Source: a virus
Virus record (IMG/VR): IMGVR_UViG_3300025767_000052
Coordinates: 1 to 38,230 of that record
Direction: 5' to 3' (one strand)
Length of the DNA: 38,230 nt
The notes beneath the pieces are model-generated. The model searched no databases and was not told the DNA's origin. It was given only the letters and a program-made list of their open reading frames with translations. Positions 7,873-16,721 of this stretch are shown here, one piece after another (the stretch's first letter is position 1; the number at the start of each line of letters is the position of its first letter). Position numbers and translations under genes: made by a program.

Positions 7873-8200
7873 CTCTGTCTGCTTTTGCTATCTTATCACT
7901 GTTAATTAATTGTGGCACACCTAGTATAGTTTTAATCATAGTATCTTGTCTTATGATTTCATTATCTAAGCTTCTTACTCTATCTATTAATGCAACAAGT
8001 ATGCCATGTTGTGAATCTAACTTAGTACCTAACCTATCTTCTAAGTTAGCTAACGAACCATTTAGTTTATCATCAAGAGTATCTAGTTTTGTTTCCATAC
8101 CATCAATAATTCTGTTGATTAATTTCCAAACAAACATACCTAAACCTACAGCAGCAGCTATAGGAAAACCTAACTCTTGTATAACTTGAATTACATCCAT
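7853..8200 (-). CDS. Holin-like membrane/coiled-coil protein (115 aa)
   Basis: One N-terminal hydrophobic segment (residues 10-30, LGFPIAAAVGLGMFVWKLI) is followed by a heptad-like helix with many Leu/Ile and charged residues. This TM plus coiled-coil plan is common for small phage proteins encoded next to holins, where they are annotated as holin-like or antiholin. Its start overlaps the last base of the holin stop. Lysis modulation is inferred from position only. Confidence 0.7.
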   Translation of the reverse strand: MDVIQVIQELGFPIAAAVGLGMFVWKLINRIIDGMETKLDTLDDKLNGSLANLEDRLGTKLDSQHGILVALIDRVRSLDNEIIRQDTMIKTILGVPQLINSDKIAKADRDDQRKD

Positions 8201-8673
8201 TAGTCTTTAGAAGTGTTAGAAGCTCCAAAGTAAAAAGATATTACAGCACTTGCCAAGCCACCAAGATAACCAAGCACTAAGTTAATTAATGCTTCGCTGT
8301 TTTGTTCTGGCGGTTGTAGAGTTACTAAAAATATGTATCCCATAAAACCACCTACTACTGCAATGCCCATAATACGTGCAGTCCAGTCTTTACTAAACTT
8401 ACCACGTGCATCTTGTTTGTCTTCAACTTCTAATGAAAAGACATCGACTTCTAGTTCTTTCATCTGTACTTCAAAAGCTTGTTCAGCTTGTTTAAGCTGT
8501 AGCATCTGTTCAGGCGTAGCTACTGCCATAGCTTGATTGATAGCCTTTGAATTATTAGGAACACCTAACACCTCAGAAATCATTTTAGCAGCCATACCAC
8601 CCATAGGTCCACCTAATGCAGTACCTAACGTTGGAGCTACCGCACCTATTATATTTGTTAATAATCCTTTCAT
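8200..8673 (-). CDS. Holin, 3TM / gene-transfer-agent holin type
   Basis: A 157-residue membrane protein matching the plan of the GTA-type 3TM holin family. An N-terminal Gly/Ala-rich amphipathic stretch contains the typical LGGPMGG (residues 10-35), a charged linker rich in Gln/Glu follows, and then two membrane helices at about 105-122 and 130-150. Its position between lysozyme and a second small membrane protein supports a role in timing endolysin release. It overlaps the preceding 45-residue gene by ATGA. Confidence 0.8.
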   Translation of the reverse strand: MKGLLTNIIGAVAPTLGTALGGPMGGMAAKMISEVLGVPNNSKAINQAMAVATPEQMLQLKQAEQAFEVQMKELEVDVFSLEVEDKQDARGKFSKDWTARIMGIAVVGGFMGYIFLVTLQPPEQNSEALINLVLGYLGGLASAVISFYFGASNTSKD

Positions 8674-8807
8674 ACTAAATCCTCCATTAGTTCTTCATAC
8701 AAATTTCTAAAATGTTCTAGCTCCATAAAAGCTAATCCTCTTCCAATCTGGTGCATTCTATAAATGTTATACGCTAGTTCAAGTTGTTGTTCAGTGTACA
8801 ATAGCAT
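8670..8807 (-). CDS. Small hypothetical protein in lysis cassette (45 aa)
   Basis: A 45-residue frame from ATG 8807 to TGA 8670, coupled on both sides: TAATG with the lysozyme stop and ATGA with the holin start. It is a charged, probably helical protein (LYTEQQLELAYNIYRMH at the start, EHFRNLYEELMEDLV at the end). No membrane segment. An AGGAGG-like sequence near its end probably serves as the holin ribosome site. Function unknown. Confidence 0.65.
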   Translation of the reverse strand: MLLYTEQQLELAYNIYRMHQIGRGLAFMELEHFRNLYEELMEDLV

Positions 8808-9259
8808 TATACTAGATTTAAAACTAACTGTTGTAGCTCTATGCTTCGTCTACCAACCTGTTTAAACCACCTGCTGTCTTCCATTTGTGCAGCCATCTCA
8901 GTCCAGTTGTGTTCTCTACAAGCTTTTAACATGTTACGAAACTTTGAAAGTCTTGTACCACCTAGGTTAAAACACATGTTCACTAACACACGTTGTATAT
9001 CTTCTGGAAGTTTATTAAAATCTTCTGAGCTTCCAAAGACATGGATAGCTTCAGCATGATGCCTATCAAAGTCTATCATATAATATCTGTCTACGACTTC
9101 CTGTGATACAGGTGTACCTATTTCCCAGTCATACTCAGCGTCTTGTGGCTGACATAGATGACCAACTCCTAGAGTCTTATAACCTAAACTGTCGTTATAG
9201 ATTTCTAGGACTTCGCCCTCGTGTCGTTTGATTTCAGCTTTGCATTGTTCTATGTTCAT
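8807..9259 (-). CDS. T4-type lysozyme (GH24 endolysin)
   Basis: Peptidoglycan muramidase for host lysis. ATG 9259 (150 aa) is chosen because it lies two bases before the upstream stop and gives the canonical N-terminus. The longer frame from 9373 would run inside the upstream gene. The catalytic triad has exactly the T4 spacing: E14 in RHEG, D23 in YNDSLGY and T29 in KTLGVGHL (T4 Glu11/Asp20/Thr26). The later VLVNMCFNLGG motif is also typical. It has no signal peptide, so it is a cytosolic endolysin needing the neighbouring holin. Confidence 0.93.
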   Translation of the reverse strand: MNIEQCKAEIKRHEGEVLEIYNDSLGYKTLGVGHLCQPQDAEYDWEIGTPVSQEVVDRYYMIDFDRHHAEAIHVFGSSEDFNKLPEDIQRVLVNMCFNLGGTRLSKFRNMLKACREHNWTEMAAQMEDSRWFKQVGRRSIELQQLVLNLV

Positions 9260-9260
9260 A

Positions 9261-12200
9261 TTATTGGTACTTAATAAGGGGTTGATTGTATGGTAATCCT
9301 GTGATGGGGTTGATTCTATCAGCAGCATTATCCTGTGTAAAAGGTACTTGAGGACCTTCAATAGTTTCTTCACCGACTAGTCCTCCTTTTGAAAACTGTG
9401 TTAGTGTAGGTCTAGTAGTAGGCTGCCTATTCTCAACATCTTGTAAGAGTGGCTGTCCTGTAATCGATTCATTTATTCTGTTTGTGTAATCAATAACTTC
9501 TGACCCTAATGGAACTGTCTTAATTGCAGATACTGCTGCTCCTTCATAATCTCCAGCATCTAAGTTTCTATAAGTTTTACCTATATTGTTATACCATTTA
9601 TCCAACAATCCAAACAACGGAGATATTGCTGATGTTGCTGTTCCTTGTTGGCTTCCTGCCCATGAACCAAATACTCTAGACAGTTTCTCTGCTCTCCAAT
9701 CAATGATACCTGACAAACCTGCTGCTTGACCCCACCATTTTGCTGAAAAGTTTTCAGGTTCTTTTTCTGCATAGTACTCTCGTGAAGGACTCATCATTAT
9801 TTGAAGTTCTCGAAGCCCTCCAAATATACCAATAGTACCTAACATTTTTATAGCTAATTTTAAATCTCCGTTTTCTACCCTGTTTATAAGCCCATTCATT
9901 TGACCTACTTTATACTGTGCCCATGATAAAAATAATCCAGCAGATTTAATCATTGGATTATTGCTTTGAGCAAAAATCATTCTGTTACCAATTCCGGGTA
10001 AACCTACGTCACGTTTAAACGCTTTCATTCCCACTTTAGTTAAAGTAGCTTGACCACTTGCAGAGTCTAAAGCTTCTTCTAATGTTTTAAACTTTCTTAA
10101 ACCTTCTAGGTCTTGTTTAGTTACACCATAAAAATTTAATTGAGTTTGGAGTGATCTACTAATTTTAGTTCTATTACCAATTTTTTTAGCTATATCAAAT
10201 ACTTCATTGATACCAGTACTAAAAGCAACTTTTGCTGCAAAATTAGTTGCTGGAGCCATACCATTTATTTTAAAAAAAGTTTTAGTCCAGTCTGAAAGTT
10301 TTTGTTGGAACGTTGTGCTTGGATGTAGACCGGCTGAAAATACTCCTTCAATGTCTTTATTAACCGTAGAACCTATCGTGTTTGCTTTAGAGCCTCCAAT
10401 ACCATATCGAGCAGCTATACCGTCTTTTTTCCAAGCATCTGCAAACCCTGCTGCAGCCGACCCAACTTTACTATTTTGAAACGGTTGTAAAAAATCACCT
10501 AACTGTGGTATAATAGATCGTGGCAACATGGTTGTATTTGATAAAAAAGTAAGTAAAGCAAACCCATCTTTAGCTAAGTTACTTTGTAATGGGTCAGTAG
10601 CACTTTTTCCAACTAATCCAAAATAAGCTTGAACTGTGTTCTTCATTAAACGTAATTTAGAATCTAATTCTTTCTCACTAATTACTCCGTCTCTAAATTT
10701 TTGTCTAAGTCCGTAAGCAAGTTTATTTACTATTTCTCCGTTCTGTCCCATTTGCCGAGCAAACTCAACTCCTTTAACAGTATTACTTACCCAGTCCTCT
10801 AAAATATCTTTTAAGTCTTGTTTTAAAAAAGGCTCTAACTCTTTCCTTGCTTTTAAACTTTTAAATATTCTTTCACGTTGATAATTTTTTAATTGTGGAA
10901 TTGCTTCAAAGTTTCCAAATACTTCTGCTTTTGTCTTGGGTCTTTTAAATACTGACTCAGTTACTTCTCCTAATACATCTGCTACAATTCTTTCAGCAGC
11001 GTTGTCTAATGAAGTTTCTCCTGTTAGTTTAAGTGCAGTTGCGTTCCATTTTGGGAACTCTGCTGCCAAAGCTTTTTTAACAGCCTTTTCTGCTCCAACT
11101 CTATTCCCCATGATAACTGCTGTGTCCCATATTTGAGGTAAGTCGTAGTTATCAATTTTATTATATGTAATAACAGGGTCCACATAAGAACCATTAAAGA
11201 ATTTTTTAAACTCGTTAGTATTCGCTATTAAATTGTCTACATTAGTCATAGCTTCCGTAGATAATTTAAATTCTTTTTGAACTGCTTCTCTAGTTCCTAA
11301 CTGTTTTATAATTTTAGTAGCTGCTGTTCTTTCTATTTGAGTAGCATTTTGAATTACTTCGGCAATCTGCTCACCAAATGTTGATGTTAATAAATCAGAG
11401 GCTTCTTCAGCACTTACTTTGTTTAGCTTTTTACCGTCCATTACCTGTACTAAAGACCTAACAAGTATCTCGTTTTCTGCTCCGTGATTTATTCCTCTAG
11501 CAGCAGTCGTACCAGAACCTTTTATTTTTAAAAAGTTATGTAACATTCTCATCGATTCGTTTTCAATAAGACCAAAAGCTTTTTCTTTCTGTCCCTGTCT
11601 TAAGTATGGAGCATCTTTAATACGATTATAAACAACACCGAAGGTCATTCCTGCTCCCATCAAGCTATAATTAATAGCATCGTCTTCATCACCTATAAAT
11701 GTACCGGCAGTAAAACCAACTCCTCCTCCAAACAGAGGTCTAAAAGTTTCATTCAATACTTTTTGCATTAAACTATCTGTAATTTCAAAGCCTTGTTTTA
11801 TAGTTTCTTTAAATGTACCATCTACTATTTCTCCCGTACCTTCTGATAGTTTAACATAGTAGTCTAATAAATCATCTTTTAAAAATTTCTGTGCTTGTTT
11901 TCTTTTTTCGTTTAAAATATCAAAGTCTTTTTTATTAATTTTTGTTTCTGCTGTAAAATTCCACTCTCTTTTTTTAGGGTCCCAAAGAATTTGACCTTCT
12001 GTTTTTAAAGTTTGAAATTCTTTAATGTCGTTTCTAGCTTGAGCAGCCATTTTATGTAAAGCTAATGTAGGTTCTAAATTGTCAATTATTGTAACTTTGT
12101 TTTTCATAACAATTGGAAGAACTGTTTTTAAAGCTTCTAAATCTTGACCCTCTAAATTGATAACAGCTTCATCTTTTACCGTGCTTTTAACTACAGTATC

Positions 12201-13097
12201 TGCATCAGGACTATCTATTTTACCTAAGTTTATGGTATCGTCAGCTACAGAAGGTAATCTATTAGCTACTGCTGCACCAATCAATGAACTAGCTCCACCT
12301 GCTGCTGCACCAAATAATACATTATTAGGATTTATTTCTCCATAAGCAGCATATTCATATAGTGCCATATCAGTTGCACCAATACCAGCACCTGCAGCAG
12401 TTGCAGTTATTTTACCAGCTTTGGCAATTTTTGCCCAAGGTATAAAAAATGTAACTGGGTCTGCAACAGCAACACCTACTCTGCCTGTTATAACAGCAGC
12501 ATCATTTTGATATTGTCTAAAATCTACACCATACTTTTCACTCATATAGTCAAATATTTTTTCTGTTCTTTCAGTTTCTATTTCTTTAATATTTTCTTTA
12601 AATGATTTATTATTTGAAATAGTTAATAATCCAGCTTGAGCAGTTCTTAAAATATTTCCTAGTGTGTATCTTTCTAATCTACCACCAAGTTCTAGTTTTT
12701 GAGATGTTGTAGGTTCTACACCACTAGCAAGTTCTGTCGTAGGTTTAACTTTTAAGTTTGATTTATATTTATTAATAAAATATTTAGAATTATATACTGG
12801 CTCTATTTCAGAAACTACTTCTTTAGGCTCTAGTTCTTCTTCTAATTCTATTGTTTCTTCTAAAACTCTTTGCTCTAGTTGCTCTCTTTCATCTACTAAT
12901 CGTTCTTTTTCTTGAAGGTCTATTTCTTCTTGACTAACAGGATTAGCTTGAGACCTGTACTTATTTATAAAATAGTCAGAGCTATACACCTTTTCATCTT
13001 CCTCTTTTTCTTTCTCTTCTTCCTCCTCTACAAGATTAACTCTATCTCTGTAGCGGTTTAAAAAATACTCAGAATTGTATTCTGTTTCAGGTGCCAT
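9261..13097 (-). CDS. Giant internal virion/ejection protein (1278 aa)
   Basis: The largest product of the region. The N-terminus carries three copies of a Y-N/S-S-x-Y-F-x-N-x-Y-R/K motif, at residues 7-21, 38-52 and 102-115, separated by very acidic Glu-rich linkers. A hydrophobic, Gly/Ala-rich stretch (about 205-280) could enter membranes; the remainder is long, helical and Lys-rich. Size, position after the lysozyme-proximal structural block and the membrane-active segment fit a podoviral inner-core protein ejected with DNA (T7 gp16-like role). I see no transglycosylase signature, so that activity is not claimed. The C-terminus ends in a Pro/Asn-rich segment. Confidence 0.65.
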   Translation of the reverse strand: MAPETEYNSEYFLNRYRDRVNLVEEEEEKEKEEDEKVYSSDYFINKYRSQANPVSQEEIDLQEKERLVDEREQLEQRVLEETIELEEELEPKEVVSEIEPVYNSKYFINKYKSNLKVKPTTELASGVEPTTSQKLELGGRLERYTLGNILRTAQAGLLTISNNKSFKENIKEIETERTEKIFDYMSEKYGVDFRQYQNDAAVITGRVGVAVADPVTFFIPWAKIAKAGKITATAAGAGIGATDMALYEYAAYGEINPNNVLFGAAAGGASSLIGAAVANRLPSVADDTINLGKIDSPDADTVVKSTVKDEAVINLEGQDLEALKTVLPIVMKNKVTIIDNLEPTLALHKMAAQARNDIKEFQTLKTEGQILWDPKKREWNFTAETKINKKDFDILNEKRKQAQKFLKDDLLDYYVKLSEGTGEIVDGTFKETIKQGFEITDSLMQKVLNETFRPLFGGGVGFTAGTFIGDEDDAINYSLMGAGMTFGVVYNRIKDAPYLRQGQKEKAFGLIENESMRMLHNFLKIKGSGTTAARGINHGAENEILVRSLVQVMDGKKLNKVSAEEASDLLTSTFGEQIAEVIQNATQIERTAATKIIKQLGTREAVQKEFKLSTEAMTNVDNLIANTNEFKKFFNGSYVDPVITYNKIDNYDLPQIWDTAVIMGNRVGAEKAVKKALAAEFPKWNATALKLTGETSLDNAAERIVADVLGEVTESVFKRPKTKAEVFGNFEAIPQLKNYQRERIFKSLKARKELEPFLKQDLKDILEDWVSNTVKGVEFARQMGQNGEIVNKLAYGLRQKFRDGVISEKELDSKLRLMKNTVQAYFGLVGKSATDPLQSNLAKDGFALLTFLSNTTMLPRSIIPQLGDFLQPFQNSKVGSAAAGFADAWKKDGIAARYGIGGSKANTIGSTVNKDIEGVFSAGLHPSTTFQQKLSDWTKTFFKINGMAPATNFAAKVAFSTGINEVFDIAKKIGNRTKISRSLQTQLNFYGVTKQDLEGLRKFKTLEEALDSASGQATLTKVGMKAFKRDVGLPGIGNRMIFAQSNNPMIKSAGLFLSWAQYKVGQMNGLINRVENGDLKLAIKMLGTIGIFGGLRELQIMMSPSREYYAEKEPENFSAKWWGQAAGLSGIIDWRAEKLSRVFGSWAGSQQGTATSAISPLFGLLDKWYNNIGKTYRNLDAGDYEGAAVSAIKTVPLGSEVIDYTNRINESITGQPLLQDVENRQPTTRPTLTQFSKGGLVGEETIEGPQVPFTQDNAADRINPITGLPYNQPLIKYQ

Positions 13098-13105
13098 TTA
13101 GTTTC

Positions 13106-15205
13106 CTATTTAGATTGAAGTTGTTTTAAATACTTATTAAATATATTGAGTACATAATCTTTAGTTGTCGTATTAAATTCTTCTTTCGTAGTACCTTCAG
13201 ATTCTAAAAACTCTACAAAGTCTTTAGTACGTAATAACCCAGACATAGCAATAGCTTGTCTTGCAGTTGAAGTATCTCTTTGTAAAGTTTTTAAGCCTAA
13301 GTTTGTTCCTTTGATTTGGTTGCGTATGTTCATGTCGTCTATAACTTCTAAAGGATTTCTACCTGTGCCTGAACCTTTCAAAGCATTTGCAATAATCTCT
13401 GAATCTGTCAGTTCAGGAGTAGGCTCTAATAAACTTGTTGCTTGTGGCATTATTCCCTGTTTAGAGTTTAAATAAGTAATAAGCTTAATATATTCGTCAG
13501 TTGTAAAATCATCTTTCTGATTTATCATCTCGTTTAAACGAGCATCAATTTCTTCTGAAGACATTTTATCAGCTCCTAAGATTTCAAAATCTTTTACAAG
13601 TTCTGCTTGTGTGGGTATATTAGGAGAAAGTAAAGAATCTTTAGGTGCTGGTGTAGGAGCTGGTGTTGGGCTTGGAGTAGGAATTGGAGTCGCATTAGGC
13701 TCTAACTCAACTGGCTCGTCTGTATTCGTAGACACGTCTATTGGTTTTGTATCTACAACTGTAGACATAGTTTCTTGTATATTTTCTTCTAATGTTTTAG
13801 GTTCTAAGACTTGTGATCTTAGTTCATTTATTTCTGTAACAGATGAAGGATACTCAACTTTTAAATTAAAAAATATTTTTTCTTTTTCTTCCTGAGGTAA
13901 AGTTTGAAAATTTGGGTCGTTAAGAACTAACTCTTCAAATTGAACTTTATCAAAAGATTTAGAATCATCCTCAACATCTACAACTTTGTAAAGTCGTTTT
14001 GGTTTTGGACCAGTAAAAAATCCCGGCAAAAATCCCGGCTCAGTCAGTTCAATCTCAAACTCTTTAGTAGCAGTTACAAATGCATTAGCTGCAAACTGCT
14101 CTCTATCTGATTGAGTTATTGGTATGTTTGGATTATTTTGTATAAATTTAAGTTCTTCAGCTTGAGATAACATTCCAACTTTTTTTAAGAAAGTGTCTTT
14201 ATCAGTTTTATTATTTTTAGAAGGGTCTAAGTTTTCTTTACCGTCAATAGTTTTTTCAAGAAGTTCTAACATTACTTGTACATCTATAGGAAACTCGTTG
14301 TCTCCGTTTGAAACAATTAAAGTATCAATATAACTAGGATTATTTATTTTGGTAGGAATGTTTGTAAGCTTACCTTCTTTATCTTGATATTTAAAAGTTA
14401 TTTTTTGAATTGCTTCTAAAGTTTTGTCTGTTAATTTACCGACAGGTTTAACTTTTAAAACTTTATCACTTAAAATTTTAAAATCTTTTGGGTCTGTATA
14501 GTCTTCATTAACAATGTTTATTTCTGAGACTTTCATTTTTCTTTGCTCTATACCCTCTAAAGCATTTAAAAATGTTAAGTCTATAGCATTATACAATTCT
14601 TGAGGAGTATCTAAAGTGATAAAGTTGTTATCTGATACTTTAATTTTCTGTGCAATAGTTTTACCTGCAGTTGTATCAAAAAACTTACGACCTATCAGCT
14701 TTGCTAAGTTATCATCTGATATTGTTTTAACTCCTTTCTTCTGTACATCCTCCACTTGCTTAATAAACTCTTCTTGCTTAATATTAAAATAAGGTTTATA
14801 TTGTTTTATTTGTTCTTCATACTGCATTATTTCATCTTTAGTATCTTCAACAGCTTGTGCACGTATAGCAGCATCATCAAAGTCTTGTCCAGTAAATAGT
14901 GTTCTTAATGTTGCTGCTCTATCATTAACAAATTTATTAACATGTCCTCCAGCTACAGTTCCGTAGGTATCGTATAAAGATTTAGCCTCTCCTATTCTGG
15001 CAAACTCTCCTTCATACATTTTCTTCAAAGGAGTAAAACTATTGTTCCATTCATCAGCTCGTTGCATAGCTTTATTGCGTATATTACGATTAGCTATGTT
15101 CATACCAATCATAGCAAGTCCAGCTAGTTGTCCAAGCTTCTGTCCACGTTTAGCTTTTTTCTTAGCTGAAGATAGTAAAGATTCTCCTAATGATTTAATT
15201 GCCAT
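13106..15205 (-). CDS. Probable internal virion protein (699 aa)
   Basis: A long soluble, Lys/Glu-rich, mostly helical protein. The first 60 residues are basic (SSAKKKAKRGQK) with an Ala/Ile/Met stretch. Residues about 513-530 form a proline-rich hinge of repeated P-T-P-A/S. It lies in one uninterrupted structural block, with the stop eight bases before the start of the 1278-aa gene. A core or ejection role is inferred from context and size; no catalytic motif is seen. Confidence 0.55.
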   Translation of the reverse strand: MAIKSLGESLLSSAKKKAKRGQKLGQLAGLAMIGMNIANRNIRNKAMQRADEWNNSFTPLKKMYEGEFARIGEAKSLYDTYGTVAGGHVNKFVNDRAATLRTLFTGQDFDDAAIRAQAVEDTKDEIMQYEEQIKQYKPYFNIKQEEFIKQVEDVQKKGVKTISDDNLAKLIGRKFFDTTAGKTIAQKIKVSDNNFITLDTPQELYNAIDLTFLNALEGIEQRKMKVSEINIVNEDYTDPKDFKILSDKVLKVKPVGKLTDKTLEAIQKITFKYQDKEGKLTNIPTKINNPSYIDTLIVSNGDNEFPIDVQVMLELLEKTIDGKENLDPSKNNKTDKDTFLKKVGMLSQAEELKFIQNNPNIPITQSDREQFAANAFVTATKEFEIELTEPGFLPGFFTGPKPKRLYKVVDVEDDSKSFDKVQFEELVLNDPNFQTLPQEEKEKIFFNLKVEYPSSVTEINELRSQVLEPKTLEENIQETMSTVVDTKPIDVSTNTDEPVELEPNATPIPTPSPTPAPTPAPKDSLLSPNIPTQAELVKDFEILGADKMSSEEIDARLNEMINQKDDFTTDEYIKLITYLNSKQGIMPQATSLLEPTPELTDSEIIANALKGSGTGRNPLEVIDDMNIRNQIKGTNLGLKTLQRDTSTARQAIAMSGLLRTKDFVEFLESEGTTKEEFNTTTKDYVLNIFNKYLKQLQSK

Positions 15206-15780
15206 TATACTTCCTCTGTGTTCTTAGGTGCCAATAAACTTTCAGGCACTTTAATTTCTTTTAATTTCTTTTCAATATCAGTTGGTAACACGCCTGACCT
15301 TAGACCGCTAACCTTATCTTCTTCAACTTGAACAGAAGCTTTGCTTAATAATTTTTCCATAGCTGTGACTTCTTCTTGCCTATCTTCTTCGTCTTTTATA
15401 TCAGGCTCTCTATCTATTTTGTATTCTAATCTTCCTGCTCGTTCAACCAATGCCATAATTAAATACATCGTTGGCTCAATGAGTAGTGTCATTAAATCAG
15501 GGTTCCATGAACCTTCTTCAAAACCCGCATATAGTATAATTTGAGCAGCTTCAGCAATCGTGTTGTCTGCATCTATAATGTCAACAAGAGCTGAGTAAGC
15601 ATCTTCTTCAGTTAAACTTATGTACAAGGATTCAATAGCTGGTTGTATCTCTGTAAACTCTGGTGCCCTTTCAAAGGGTCTAGGAGAGTCAGGGTCGCTT
15701 GTAAGGCTTTGTCCGGGCACTGGTCGTTGCATTTGACCTAGTACTTCTAGACCTTCTTGTTCGTATTGTATTGGTTTCAT
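15205..15780 (-). CDS. Hypothetical structural-block protein (191 aa)
   Basis: An acidic protein (many Glu/Asp) with a helical central region (AYSALVDIIDADNTIAEAAQ) and an acidic/basic C-terminus. It overlaps the next gene by one base (TAATG type). Similar-sized acidic proteins occur among podoviral internal proteins, but I do not recognise the family. Confidence 0.55.
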   Translation of the reverse strand: MKPIQYEQEGLEVLGQMQRPVPGQSLTSDPDSPRPFERAPEFTEIQPAIESLYISLTEEDAYSALVDIIDADNTIAEAAQIILYAGFEEGSWNPDLMTLLIEPTMYLIMALVERAGRLEYKIDREPDIKDEEDRQEEVTAMEKLLSKASVQVEEDKVSGLRSGVLPTDIEKKLKEIKVPESLLAPKNTEEV

Positions 15781-15786
15781 AATTTT

Positions 15787-16713
15787 TTAAATATATTTGT
15801 ACTGTTCCATAATCAATGCAGAATCTAATGGACTCATGTATTGTCCACCAGCAGCTTTAATTGAGAAGTCATAGTCCTGACTAATTTTACTTAAAGGCTG
15901 TTCAAGATAAGATACTGTAGGACCTTCTTCATAAGACGGTGTACTTGCAGCTGTTTGTGCATCTGCAGCTTTAACTATTTCATTTTTAGCTGTGTCTACG
16001 GTAAATACTTTCTTAGCTGCTTCTGTGCCCCCACTAATTAATTTCTTACCGTGCTGACTTAATAAATTCGCTTCAGGTAAACTAGAAGCATATTTTGCTT
16101 TCTCTGCAGCATTTAAAGCATCTCCATACTTTACAACCGGAGGTGCTACAGCTGTTGTTTCGATGGCTGAGGCTGCACTTTTTTCTAAATTTAATTTATC
16201 AATTCCCATACTTTCAAAATCTGCTAAGTCACTTACTGACGGAGCAGTTACTGGCAAAGCATCTGCAGGACCCATTATCCATTCTTTAGCTCCATCAAAT
16301 GTATTTGTAATACCTTTCTTAAGCTTAACTCCTTGTTGCCCAACCCAGTCAAGCCCTCTAGAAATACCATCACTTACAAAAGTATAAGCTTTGTTAACTG
16401 CAGCAGCTCCATAGTTAATGCCTTGTGCAAGTTTACCCGCAGCTTTAATAAATAAATTACCGTCAGCAGCTAATTTACCTGCAAAAGTTCCAAAAGAACT
16501 AGAAGCAAGATAGCCCATGCCTTTCATTATACCGCCAACTGCCCACGGCATAATAAAGCTTAAAGCAATTTGACCAAGGATTCCAAACTTTGCAAAGGGT
16601 TTAGCAATTTTACCCATAACTTTACCAATACCTTTGGCAACTTTTTTAATTCCTTTGCTAACAGATTTAACAATGCTTTTTAAACCCTTTTTTAATTTAC
16701 TAAATAATCCCAT
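15787..16713 (-). CDS. Membrane-active basic virion protein (308 aa)
   Basis: The N-terminus is strongly cationic and amphipathic (LFSKLKKGLKSIVKSVSKG, residues 3-40). Gly/Ala-rich hydrophobic segments follow (about 44-75 and 80-100), with aromatic residues near 110-145. This resembles membrane-disturbing peptides and suits a protein that helps the genome cross the envelope. That role is inferred, supported by location among the internal virion candidates. The C-terminal half is soluble and Ala/Ser-rich. Confidence 0.55.
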   Translation of the reverse strand: MGLFSKLKKGLKSIVKSVSKGIKKVAKGIGKVMGKIAKPFAKFGILGQIALSFIMPWAVGGIMKGMGYLASSSFGTFAGKLAADGNLFIKAAGKLAQGINYGAAAVNKAYTFVSDGISRGLDWVGQQGVKLKKGITNTFDGAKEWIMGPADALPVTAPSVSDLADFESMGIDKLNLEKSAASAIETTAVAPPVVKYGDALNAAEKAKYASSLPEANLLSQHGKKLISGGTEAAKKVFTVDTAKNEIVKAADAQTAASTPSYEEGPTVSYLEQPLSKISQDYDFSIKAAGGQYMSPLDSALIMEQYKYI

Positions 16714-16721
16714 AATATTTC

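Noticed and set aside
9260-9373. N-terminal extension of the lysozyme
   Set aside because: It would overlap the 1278-aa gene and displaces the canonical lysozyme start; ATG 9259 fits family length and spacing.
9261-13097. Peptidoglycan transglycosylase domain in the 1278-aa protein
   Set aside because: No convincing lytic transglycosylase Glu motif was seen by eye; a profile search would be needed.
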